From: Planctomycetia bacterium
Lineage (GTDB): Bacteria; Planctomycetota; Planctomycetia; Pirellulales; UBA1268
Length of the DNA: 12,773 nt
Reading direction: 5' to 3'
NCBI GenBank assembly: GCA_009926295.1
Contig: RFPF01000070.1
Location: 1-12,773, forward strand
Below, one piece after another: positions 6,996 to 12,773 of the stretch. The stretch's first letter is position 1. Every line of letters begins with the position of its first letter. The notes under the pieces were generated by a model, which saw only the letters and a list, made by a program, of their open reading frames with translations, was not told the DNA's origin and searched no databases. A program made the position numbers and the translations under genes.

Positions 6996-8353
6996 CATCG
7001 CCCTCCGCTGATCGGCAGCGTGAGGACCGGCGACACACTCGCCTGAGAGCGAACGTCGATCACGAGCTTGACGAAGTTGAGCGTCGCCCGCGACTGCACG
7101 TCGTCCTCCGGGATGTAGAACCAGTAGCCCCGGTAGTGCACCGCGAGATCGCTGCGGAGCGGCCGGTGCTTCTGAACACAGACATGGAACAGGCCATTCG
7201 TGAGCTGGCGGGCGTCGAAGGGCCGGCCGTCCAGGCCCCGGTAGCAGATCACGGCGCCACGGCGCATGTGGGCGTCCGGCACGTCCACGCCCTTCGAGAG
7301 AAACGCCAGCGTTTGATAGCCGGAACGCAGGTTGATCGAGACATCGTCATCCAGTTCCGGGCCGGAATCAGCCGCCACGAGCATGGGCTCGGCGCGGGGC
7401 GGCGAGGGCAGCAGTTCGATCCCCTCCGCGTTCGTGACGTCTGGGGCCGCGTCGCCGACGGCCGGCACGGTTGTCAGCGGCATGCCGGCCTGTGACGCAT
7501 CGAGGTCGATCTCGTCGTCTTCCTGTGCCTTGACCCGATAGATGGATGGCTCGGGAAGGAGCCGGAAGATGCGTTTCAGTTCGTGGATGTCGGCGGCATC
7601 GTTTTCCTCGGGCTTGATCGTGAGTGCCACGAACCGCGACCGCTTGAGCAGCACCGCATCGTCGCCGGACACCTGGAACACGTAGCCGTTGTCGGTCGCC
7701 GTGAACATGTCCATGGAGAGCACATCCTTCGCCGGGAGCGGCGAGCCCTGGGGCTTTTCGTCGAGCGTCGCGACCCGCATCTTCACGGCCCCGCGGTTTT
7801 GCAGCCCGGTGAACAGATCGACCCCGTAGCGGAACTCGTCGTTCGGCTCGAGGACGCGGCTGGCCGGTGACGTCGCGGTGGGCGAGTTGCGCACGCCGTT
7901 GATGCTGTCCACGAACGCCATCAGGAAAATGCGCGTGTCGTTGCCCGGGGAGACGTCCATGATCGCGTTGGCCGGCATCGCCCTGAGCATCGATGCGGCC
8001 AGATTGTCGCCGCTGCGCGGCTGGTATGAGAGCGTCGGGGTGTCGCGCAGCGAGAACACGCCGTCGACGGCGCCCTGCAGGGCCTGTGCCTGCCCTCCGG
8101 TGCCGTTGATGCCCGCCTCGGTCTGGCTGATGATGCTCGGCAGATCGAGAAACGTGGGCGTCTCGCCGTACCGCATCCGCACGATGTTGAGGAGGATTTC
8201 CTGGGAGGCGGTGTGGCTGAGACTCTGGTTGTAGGTGATCCGCGTGCCCCGCAGCGCCCAGGAGCCCATGCAGCCTGCGGTGGCGGCACAGGTGATCGCC
8301 GCCAGCATCAGGCGGACGCCGAAGCACGACGAAGCGCACCTGTGCCAGAGCAT
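6995..8353 (-). CDS. Lipoprotein-like protein, first copy of the tandem paralogous pair, function unknown
   Basis: A 452-residue paralogue of the next gene, and the first gene of the lipoprotein-lipoprotein-apyrase unit. The leader (MLWHRCASSCFGVRLMLAAI) ends in ATAGC (Cys28), a weak lipobox, followed by MGSWALRGTRITYNQSLSHT, nearly the same as its partner. The C-terminal third (FLSKGVDVPDAH, HVCVQKHRPLRSDLAVHYRG, WFYIPEDDVQSRATLN) is almost identical between the two. It differs by an extra ~38 residues at about 287-334, rich in Pro, Ala, Asp and Glu, just before the conserved INLRSGYQTLAFLSKG. The start is placed at the ATG at 8353. A TTG at 8425 would add 24 residues that look non-coding and run through the intergenic inverted repeats; an internal Met at 8308 is also possible. 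No clear Shine-Dalgarno supports any of the three. Confidence 0.78.
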   Translation of the reverse strand: MLWHRCASSCFGVRLMLAAITCAATAGCMGSWALRGTRITYNQSLSHTASQEILLNIVRMRYGETPTFLDLPSIISQTEAGINGTGGQAQALQGAVDGVFSLRDTPTLSYQPRSGDNLAASMLRAMPANAIMDVSPGNDTRIFLMAFVDSINGVRNSPTATSPASRVLEPNDEFRYGVDLFTGLQNRGAVKMRVATLDEKPQGSPLPAKDVLSMDMFTATDNGYVFQVSGDDAVLLKRSRFVALTIKPEENDAADIHELKRIFRLLPEPSIYRVKAQEDDEIDLDASQAGMPLTTVPAVGDAAPDVTNAEGIELLPSPPRAEPMLVAADSGPELDDDVSINLRSGYQTLAFLSKGVDVPDAHMRRGAVICYRGLDGRPFDARQLTNGLFHVCVQKHRPLRSDLAVHYRGYWFYIPEDDVQSRATLNFVKLVIDVRSQASVSPVLTLPISGGR

Positions 8354-8363
8354 GGGGCAGTCA

Positions 8364-8471
8364 TAGGAAGGCGGGGACCGACCGATTGCGGAGGGTGAAT
8401 AATGGCCCTGCGACTGGTGTCGCAAGGTGGCCTGGCCACGGCCGGTGGCCCCGCCCTCCGCAGTCTTCCTA
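8364..8471. other. Structured intergenic element with nested inverted repeats
   Basis: Four exact pairings nest here. The outer arm TAGGAAG (8364-8370) pairs with CTTCCTA (8465-8471). TGCGGAGGG (8387-8395) pairs with CCCTCCGCA (8454-8462). Inside these are two hairpins: TGCGAC/GTCGCA at 8409-8424 with a TGGT tetraloop, and GGCCAC/GTGGCC at 8434-8450 with a 5-base loop. A competing pairing, GTGGCC (8427-8432) with GGCCAC (8434-8439), is possible. CCTCCGCA recurs at 8473-8480, offering another partner for the left arm. The element lies upstream of both divergent genes, so it could be a structured leader of either transcript, a small RNA, a REP-like repeat or a protein-binding cruciform. Confidence 0.55.
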
Positions 8472-8538
8472 GCCTCCGCATACGGTGGTGGGCTGGGAAG
8501 GTTGGGGATACACTCTGGGCGGTCTCGGGAGCCAAGCC

Positions 8539-9300
8539 ATGTCGGCTTTGACGTTCGCCGCCTTCGTGTTCATGGCCATCTTCCTCTCGGCCCTGGCCGG
8601 GTTCCGACTCCAGGGACTGCTGCCGCCGAAGTTCACCGACGACGCCACTGAGGGGAACGTCCGGACGGTGCTCGGCATGCTGTCGATGATGACGGCCGTC
8701 GTCCTCGGATTCGTGACCGCTGACGCCAAGAACGCGTTCGACAACGCATCCAAGATCGTCGCCGACACGGCTGTCCGCCTGGTGTCGATCGACCGGGTGC
8801 TGGCCGACTTCGGCGACGACGGAACAAAGCTTCGCGATCAGCTGAAGCAATTCGCGGAGGAATGGATCGCCCGCGTCAAGTCGCCCGCCGGCGATGCCAA
8901 CTCCGACCTCGGGACGGTCAAGCGGGCCGAGGAACTCGAGGGCTTCGTCGAGCAGATCCAGAAGCTCAAGCCGGCCTCCGACGTGCAGGCAAACGAGCAG
9001 GCACGGGCCGTCGAACTGGCGCTCGGCATCCTCCATGATCGCTGGGTTCTGAAGACGGAGCGGGCGGCCTCGACGCCGAACGTGTTTCTGCTGGTTCTGC
9101 TGGCCTGGCTGGGGCTCGAGTTCTTCATCTTCGGCTTGTTCGCCGACAAGAACACCGCCATCGTGTTCGCCACGTTCCTGGGCGCCATCATGGTCGCCAG
9201 CGCCTTCTTTCTGGTGCTCGACCTCGAGGGACCGATGACAGGACCGATGCGCATCGGCACAGGCACGCTCGAACGAGCCGTGGCCATCATGGGGCAGTGA
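8539..9300 (+). CDS. DUF4239 (bestrophin-like) integral membrane protein
   Basis: This 253-residue protein has four likely membrane helices: about 4-24, 44-61, 182-202 and 207-227. A charged, helical soluble segment (about 62-180) separates the second and third. The second helix and what follows (VRTVLGMLSMMTAVVLGFVTADAKNAFDNASKIVADTAVRLVSID) and the C-terminal FFLVLDLEGPMTGPMRI are the signature places of DUF4239 proteins, whose function is unsettled; a bestrophin-like channel has been suggested for the family. The start at 8539 has GGGAG at 8527-8531, 7 bases upstream, and removes a non-hydrophobic GTG-started extension from 8485. Its stop overlaps the start of the next gene (GTGA), implying co-translation with the CadD-like transporter. 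Confidence 0.82.
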   Translation: MSALTFAAFVFMAIFLSALAGFRLQGLLPPKFTDDATEGNVRTVLGMLSMMTAVVLGFVTADAKNAFDNASKIVADTAVRLVSIDRVLADFGDDGTKLRDQLKQFAEEWIARVKSPAGDANSDLGTVKRAEELEGFVEQIQKLKPASDVQANEQARAVELALGILHDRWVLKTERAASTPNVFLLVLLAWLGLEFFIFGLFADKNTAIVFATFLGAIMVASAFFLVLDLEGPMTGPMRIGTGTLERAVAIMGQ

Positions 9301-9941
9301 CGATCCCACCGCCGCCAGCCGCCGCCATGCTCGAGACCGTCTTCGTCGGGATCATGCTCTTCGCCTCGACGAACATCGACGACATCTTCCTGACCATGGC
9401 GTTCTTCGCCGACCCGCGGCTCGCTCCCGGCAGCGTCATCATCGGCAAGTGCGTCGGCATCGCCGCGATCGTGGCGGCCAGCGCCGCGGCGGCGGCCTGC
9501 GCGCTGACGGTGCCGCACGAATGGATCGCGCTTCTGGGCCTCGCCCCCTTGGGCCTCGGCCTGCACCGGCTCTGGTCGGCCTGGCGGGCCCCGGCCCAAA
9601 TGCCGGCCGCCGAGGGAAAAGAACCGGGCGATGCCGCCCCCGATACTCCTGCCGGCTCGTTCGTTCCCCAGGCGCTCTCCGTGGCGGCCATCACGGCCGC
9701 CAACGGCGGCGACAACCTCGGCGTCTACATTCCTGTGTTCGCGCAGGATCTCGGGATCGTGCCGGTCTACGCCGCGATCTTCGCGGTCATGACCGGGCTA
9801 TGGTGCGTGGTTGGCCGCGCGCTCGTCAGCCATCGGCTCGTGGCCGCCACGATGCGCCGGCTGGCGACGGTGCTCCTGCCGTACGTCCTCATCGGGCTCG
9901 GGCTCTGGATCCTCAGCGACGCCGTCGGGCTCGTGAGTTGA
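9297..9941 (+). CDS. CadD-like cadmium/cation transporter (LysE superfamily)
   Basis: A 214-residue, roughly six-helix membrane protein. It carries the two hallmark motifs of the cadmium resistance transporter CadD family: TNIDD in the first helix (residues 25-29) and NGGDN in the middle (136-140), each followed by a hydrophobic helix (IFLTMAFF; LGVYIPVFAQ). A charged, Pro/Ala-rich loop (about 98-121) separates the two halves. CadD proteins were described from Gram-positive plasmids as Cd2+ exporters or binders; many chromosomal relatives have untested substrates. The GTG start at 9297 overlaps the preceding stop (GTGA). An ATG at 9327 just before the first helix is an alternative, but it has no Shine-Dalgarno. 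The polar gene order suggests joint function or coordinated expression with the DUF4239 protein. Confidence 0.82.
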   Translation: MTIPPPPAAAMLETVFVGIMLFASTNIDDIFLTMAFFADPRLAPGSVIIGKCVGIAAIVAASAAAAACALTVPHEWIALLGLAPLGLGLHRLWSAWRAPAQMPAAEGKEPGDAAPDTPAGSFVPQALSVAAITAANGGDNLGVYIPVFAQDLGIVPVYAAIFAVMTGLWCVVGRALVSHRLVAATMRRLATVLLPYVLIGLGLWILSDAVGLVS

Positions 9942-10010
9942 TCTCTCGGTCGAGCGTCCGCCGCACATGGTTCTTCAGAACACCTGCATCGTGGCGGAGA
10001 CACAATGCTC

Positions 10011-10439
10011 CTACCGGGCCTTCTTCATGACGGCCACCACCACGCCGTTTCCCTGCCGGCTTTCATACTTGGTTGGCCGGTCGGTGCCGGGCTCCGCAAA
10101 CGCCACGCGAAGCGTCTCGCCCTCCAATTCGTAGATGCCGTGCAAGGTATGCCCCTTGTACCGTCCGTCGGCGGGATGCATGTCGACTGTCTTCTTCTGA
10201 GCGTCTACGGTGAAGGTGCCCGCGGTCGTCTGCAGTGTCTTGCCTTCGGCCGCCTTCATCGTGTAGCGACCATTTTCATTCACCCGGCTGGCGCCGGTGT
10301 AGTTATCGTCCACCTTCCCATCGCGGGTGACGGATTGAATCGTCCACCCGCCGTCGATCGGCGACGGATCCGCAGCCAGACTGATCGTCGCTGACAGGGT
10401 TGCCGCGACACACAGGAATGACGTTCGCATCGTAATCAT
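10011..10439 (-). CDS. TIGR03067-type secreted planctomycete protein
   Basis: A 142-residue protein with a signal peptide (MITMRTSFLCVAATLSATIS, cleavage likely after LAA) followed by one domain. The pattern matches the Planctomycetes-specific TIGR03067 domain: GGWTIQSVTRDGKVDDN at the front (a WxVxSxxxDGK-type opening), GTFTVDAQKKTVDMHPADG, LHGIYELEGETLRVAFA and a closing RPTKYES. The fold is probably a lipocalin-like beta-barrel; the function is unknown, and these proteins occur in many copies per planctomycete genome. The start at 10439 is set by AAGGAG seven bases upstream; a second ATG at 10430 is in frame. The gene is convergent with the CadD-like gene (69 bases apart). That gap holds an imperfect inverted repeat, TCCGC (9957-9961) with GCGGA (9994-9998), but no convincing terminator. 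Confidence 0.88.
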   Translation of the reverse strand: MITMRTSFLCVAATLSATISLAADPSPIDGGWTIQSVTRDGKVDDNYTGASRVNENGRYTMKAAEGKTLQTTAGTFTVDAQKKTVDMHPADGRYKGHTLHGIYELEGETLRVAFAEPGTDRPTKYESRQGNGVVVAVMKKAR

Positions 10440-10712
10440 CGACGGGCTCCTTTCGGGGGAGAGGATTTCGGTCAGGGATTGATTTCTACACCAACGCGAA
10501 CTGCGGACGAAACCCTTTCCGACCGCGGCGGGTAGGCACGAGGAGGTCGAGTTGTCCGGAAATCCTGGGTCCGGATACCAACAGGCCGATCGGCCGTGAG
10601 TCTGGGCAAGCCCTGACGCCTGCGTCGGCCCGGATGGTCTGGCGGGAGCGGTCGTACCGATAGGAAGGATCGTGACGGCGGTCGTCATGGCTGTCCCGAG
10701 GGCGATCGTTCC
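10440..10712. other. Intergenic region between divergent TIGR03067 and porin genes
   Basis: These 273 bases hold no credible gene. The minus-strand Shine-Dalgarno AAGGAG lies next to 10440-10452, and GAGGG at 10698-10702 serves the porin. In between are a perfect 12-base palindrome GGCCGATCGGCC (10584-10595) and two copies of the palindromic hexamer TCCGGA 15 bases apart (10555-10560 and 10570-10575). These could be operator-like, but GC-rich palindromes arise readily by chance. No promoter with good -35/-10 spacing was recognised. Confidence 0.4.
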
Positions 10713-12137
10713 GTGGTTCCGCGTCAGCTCCAGCCCGGGCGTGCGTTCGCGCTCGCCTTCACCCTGATCGCCGTCGGCGCGTCCGACGCCGCGGCCGGCA
10801 CTATCGACTACTCGGCTCCCGAGGAGGTCTACGAACTGCGGGCCCGCGACCCGCAGCAGCCGATCACGCCGCCGGAACGAATCTTTTTTCCGGAGTGGCA
10901 GGCGACCCACCGCCCGTCGTTGTACGGCTGGATCGATTGCGGCATCGGCGGCAACACGCTCGGCACTCCGTTCAACGGCCCCGTTGGACCGCAGGACCGC
11001 AACTGGCAGGGGATGATGAACCAGCTTTACCTGATCGGCGAGCGGACGCTCGACACGGCGGATGGCGGGTGGGACTGGGGGGCGCGGGTGGATCTGCTCT
11101 ACGGCACCGACGGCTTCACGACCACCGCCCGCGGTCTCGACGCCTATCCTTACGACCAGGTGGATAATGCCGGCGTGCCTCGCTGGGGTTCGGGCCGCTA
11201 CTACAGCCTCGTCATGCCGCAGCTCTTCGCCGAGATCGGCCGCGGCGATCTCTCGGTTTTGATCGGCCACTTCTACACGCCGCTCGGCTACGACGTGGTG
11301 CCTGCGGTGGGCAACTTCTTCTACTCGCACTCCTACGCCTTCTTCTTCGGAACACCCAACACGCACACGGGCGTGCTCGGCACCTGGGAGCCGCAGGACG
11401 GGGTGCGGCTGTCGAGCGGGGTGACCAACGGCTGGGACAACTTCTCCGACGGCATGCCGCCGGTCACCAACCGCGGCTATCCGGGGGCGAAGAGCAATCT
11501 CGCCTACCTCGGCAGCTTCACGTTCGCGTCGGAGGACGGCCGGGATCTCCTGGCGATCGCGGTCACGAGCGGCAATGAATACACGCCCGTCGTCGATCCG
11601 ACCGTCGCGCCGGGCCAGGTGCTCGTCGGCAACCGCTCGATGATCACGGCGTACTGGGTGAACGAGGTGGCCGACCGGCTCACCTACGTCGTCGAGGGCT
11701 CCTCCGCGTGGCAGTTCAACGCCGACACCGGTTTTGAAAACCAGGGGCAGCCTCCCGGCCTCGCGCAGTGGTATGGCATCTGCCAATATCTCTACCGTGG
11801 AATCACCGACACGCTCTCCGCCGGCACGCGGTTCGAGTGGTTTCGCGACAACAACGGCTCCCGGATCGTCTACCCGGCCCGCAACGCCGCCACCAACAGC
11901 ACGCCGTACGTCGACGGCCTCGCCGGCAACTTCTGGGAGGTGACGCTGGGGCTGAACTGGATGCCGTCGGCGAACTGGATCGTGCGGCCCGAGGTGCGGT
12001 ACGACTGGTACTCACCAGACGCGTATGGCAGCGGCGCCCTTCCCTTCGGCCCGATCACGACGCGGCCGGATGGCCTCGTCTCGGGCAATGCCTACGGCCA
12101 GTGGGTGCTCGGCTGTGATGCGATCCGACAGTTTTGA
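10713..12137 (+). CDS. Outer-membrane beta-barrel porin, BBP2/OmpL-like
   Basis: A 474-residue protein with a signal peptide (n-region MVPRQLQPGR, hydrophobic core AFALAFTLIAVGA, cleavage near DAAA-G) and a body of alternating aromatic/polar beta-strands ending in a C-terminal Phe (DAIRQF), the usual barrel-assembly signal. The early block SLYGWIDCGIGGNT, with FNGP, MNQLYLIGER and GARVDLLYGTD, is characteristic of planctomycete members of the putative beta-barrel porin-2 (OmpL-like) family. Later strands repeat patterns such as SLVMPQLFAEIG, VLIGHFYTPLGYDVVPA and WIVRPEVRYDWYSPDAYG. Such proteins probably form diffusion channels; the solute is unknown. The start is a GTG with GAGGG about 10 bases upstream (10698-10702). 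It is convergent with the Lys-rich protein gene and ends just before a strong terminator. Confidence 0.88.
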   Translation: MVPRQLQPGRAFALAFTLIAVGASDAAAGTIDYSAPEEVYELRARDPQQPITPPERIFFPEWQATHRPSLYGWIDCGIGGNTLGTPFNGPVGPQDRNWQGMMNQLYLIGERTLDTADGGWDWGARVDLLYGTDGFTTTARGLDAYPYDQVDNAGVPRWGSGRYYSLVMPQLFAEIGRGDLSVLIGHFYTPLGYDVVPAVGNFFYSHSYAFFFGTPNTHTGVLGTWEPQDGVRLSSGVTNGWDNFSDGMPPVTNRGYPGAKSNLAYLGSFTFASEDGRDLLAIAVTSGNEYTPVVDPTVAPGQVLVGNRSMITAYWVNEVADRLTYVVEGSSAWQFNADTGFENQGQPPGLAQWYGICQYLYRGITDTLSAGTRFEWFRDNNGSRIVYPARNAATNSTPYVDGLAGNFWEVTLGLNWMPSANWIVRPEVRYDWYSPDAYGSGALPFGPITTRPDGLVSGNAYGQWVLGCDAIRQF

Positions 12138-12142
12138 GCATG

Positions 12143-12179
12143 CCGCCGCCGCGGTCTAGCGGCGGCGGGCCTTCTTTTT
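12143..12179 (+). terminator. Intrinsic terminator of the porin gene, embedded in the convergent gene's 3' end
   Basis: A perfect 10-base-pair GC stem (CCGCCGCCGC at 12143-12152 with GCGGCGGCGG at 12159-12168, loop GGTCTA) is followed by the T-rich TTCTTTTT (12172-12179). It begins 6 bases after the porin stop. The stop codon of the opposite-strand gene starts in the loop, and its terminal Arg codons form the right arm. On the minus strand the stem is not followed by T residues, so it should act in one direction only. Confidence 0.72.
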
Positions 12180-12581
12180 CACGGCCTTCTTCGCGGCCTT
12201 CTTCTTTTTCACGGGCTGCGACCTCTCCACGGCCTGGAGTTTCATCGCGCCCTTCTTGAGCGTGATCGTGCGGTGCACCTTGCGATTCTTCTCGTCCTGC
12301 GCGTCGGCGGCGCGGGCTGCCCGACCGCCACGGGCCTTCCGGCCGCCGGCCTCGTGAGTGGTTTCCCGCGCGCCCCACTCCTCGGCATCGACCGCCTCGT
12401 CGAACCCCATCATCACGATGTCGCCGACGTGCACGTGGATATCGGCGTCGTCTCCTCCGCGTTTGCCCGCGGCCTTCCGCGCCTTCGCGATCGCCGACGC
12501 CACGGCTGTGGCCGTCCGCTTCTGCTGAGACAGGGTCTTGCGTGTCGCCTTCCGGGTGGTCTTCTTCTCAGCCTTCGCCAT
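12156..12581 (-). CDS. Small basic Lys/Ala/Arg-rich protein with histone H1-like tail
   Basis: A 141-residue, very basic protein of unknown family. The N-terminus (MAKAEKKTTRKATRKTLSQQ) and C-terminus (PVKKKKAAKKAVKKKARRR) are Lys/Arg/Ala-rich, like bacterial histone H1-like (HC1/AlgP-type) tails. They flank a less basic core (about 44-75) containing DIHVHVGDIVMMGFDEAVDAEEWG, which might form a small folded unit. No signal peptide or membrane helix is seen. Nucleic-acid or nucleoid binding is an inference from composition only; a ribosome-associated role is an alternative, given lepA upstream. The start at 12581 is supported by GAGG at 12588-12591, 6 bases upstream. A 10-codon ORF with a stronger ribosome site lies just upstream. 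The last codons double as the porin terminator stem. Confidence 0.75.
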   Translation of the reverse strand: MAKAEKKTTRKATRKTLSQQKRTATAVASAIAKARKAAGKRGGDDADIHVHVGDIVMMGFDEAVDAEEWGARETTHEAGGRKARGGRAARAADAQDEKNRKVHRTITLKKGAMKLQAVERSQPVKKKKAAKKAVKKKARRR

Positions 12582-12606
12582 CGCGCGCCTCGTCGGATAA
12601 AGAAAG

Positions 12607-12639
12607 TTATTCCGGTCGGTGTGTCCGAGTCAGGGCCAT
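12607..12639 (-). CDS. Candidate 10-codon leader ORF with near-perfect Shine-Dalgarno
   Basis: An ATG at 12639-12637 opens a 10-residue frame (MALTRTHRPE, then TAA). It is preceded at 6-base spacing by AAAGGAGG (12646-12653), the strongest Shine-Dalgarno in the window. The stop lies 25 bases before the start of the Lys-rich protein gene. A small stem, TTGGC/GCCAA (12652-12667), touches the ribosome site. It could be a leader peptide coupling or regulating the downstream gene, or the remnant of a longer gene. Expression is unproven. Confidence 0.4.
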   Translation of the reverse strand: MALTRTHRPE

Positions 12640-12713
12640 GGTATGCCTCCTTTGGCCACAGAGCCAATCTACCGTGCCCCGTCCAGACTCTGCGAACGTC
12701 CGCCCGGCCCCAC

Positions 12714-12773
12714 CTACGAGCGCTCAGTGCCCGTGTCGAGCACCGCCATGAAGGCCTTCTGCGGGATGTCGAC
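12714..12773 (-). CDS. lepA: Probable 3' end of lepA (elongation factor 4), truncated by the window edge
   Basis: Only the last 19 residues are present: VDIPQKAFMAVLDTGTERS, then TAG at 12714-12716. LepA/EF4 proteins end in a very similar V-E/D-[I/V/L]-P-Q-[E/K]-A-F-[M/L]-A-[V/I]-L segment near the C-terminus, part of the domain that reaches into the ribosomal A site. The match is short but characteristic. The gene would run leftward into this window, with the Lys-rich protein gene 132 bases downstream on the same strand. The call rests on this tail alone. Confidence 0.68.
   Translation of the reverse strand, partial: VDIPQKAFMAVLDTGTERS

Noticed and set aside
8354..8425. TTG-started extension of the first lipoprotein gene
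   Set aside because: It would place 24 polar residues before a good leader sequence and run through the intergenic inverted repeats; the ATG at 8353 is simpler.
9957..9998. Inverted repeat between the CadD-like and TIGR03067 genes as a bidirectional terminator
   Set aside because: The stem is imperfect with a bulge and a long loop, and no T-tract follows on either strand.
10584..10595. Palindrome GGCCGATCGGCC as a defined operator
   Set aside because: It is perfect, but short GC palindromes are frequent at this GC content, and no regulator gene or repeated copy supports it.
10440..11786. A long minus-strand open frame extending the TIGR03067 gene upstream across the porin
   Set aside because: The part beyond 10439 is antisense to the porin and low in hydrophobic pattern. 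The real start at 10439 has a strong Shine-Dalgarno and a signal peptide.
1..12773. Mobile element, CRISPR array or toxin-antitoxin system
   Set aside because: No transposase, integrase, spaced repeats or small two-gene toxin module was seen on either strand.

Overview
This is a high-GC bacterial window that most likely comes from a planctomycete, probably of the Pirellulales type. The strongest signs are a small secreted protein of the TIGR03067 type, a lineage-specific Planctomycetes domain, and a BBP2/OmpL-like outer-membrane porin ending in Phe. A DUF4239-type membrane protein and several secreted or lipoprotein-like products fit this view. Genes sit on both strands, most have recognisable Shine-Dalgarno sites, and the stop codons of convergent genes are closely packed. 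There is no CRISPR array, tRNA, rRNA, transposase or phage gene.

Layout. Positions 1-1022 (+): the 3' part of a metal-dependent amidohydrolase whose last ~45 residues look like the end of an MFS transporter, an apparent in-frame chimera. 1024-2085 (-): a secreted choloylglycine hydrolase/penicillin V acylase-type Ntn hydrolase. 2185-3099 (-): a parallel beta-helix protein. 3160-4457 (+): a secreted alpha/beta hydrolase split by an exact 14-bp tandem duplication. 4500-8353 (-): a three-gene unit read from right to left, made of two tandem paralogous lipoprotein-like proteins joined by a stop/start overlap, then a GDA1/CD39-type nucleoside phosphatase (apyrase). 8364-8471: a strongly self-complementary intergenic element between divergent genes. 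8539-9941 (+): a DUF4239 membrane protein translationally coupled to a CadD/LysE-like transporter. 10011-10439 (-): the TIGR03067 protein. 10713-12137 (+): the porin, with an intrinsic terminator buried in the 3' end of the convergent gene. 12156-12581 (-): a Lys/Ala/Arg-rich histone H1-like protein, preceded by a 10-codon ORF with a near-perfect Shine-Dalgarno. 12714-12773 (-): what appears to be the C-terminal end of LepA (EF4).

Most products appear to act at or outside the inner membrane: Ntn hydrolase, alpha/beta hydrolase, lipoprotein pair, TIGR03067 protein, porin and membrane transporters. No single pathway links them. The most system-like arrangement is the paired-lipoprotein plus apyrase unit with the structured element upstream. 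All family assignments come from motifs read by eye; no search was run.
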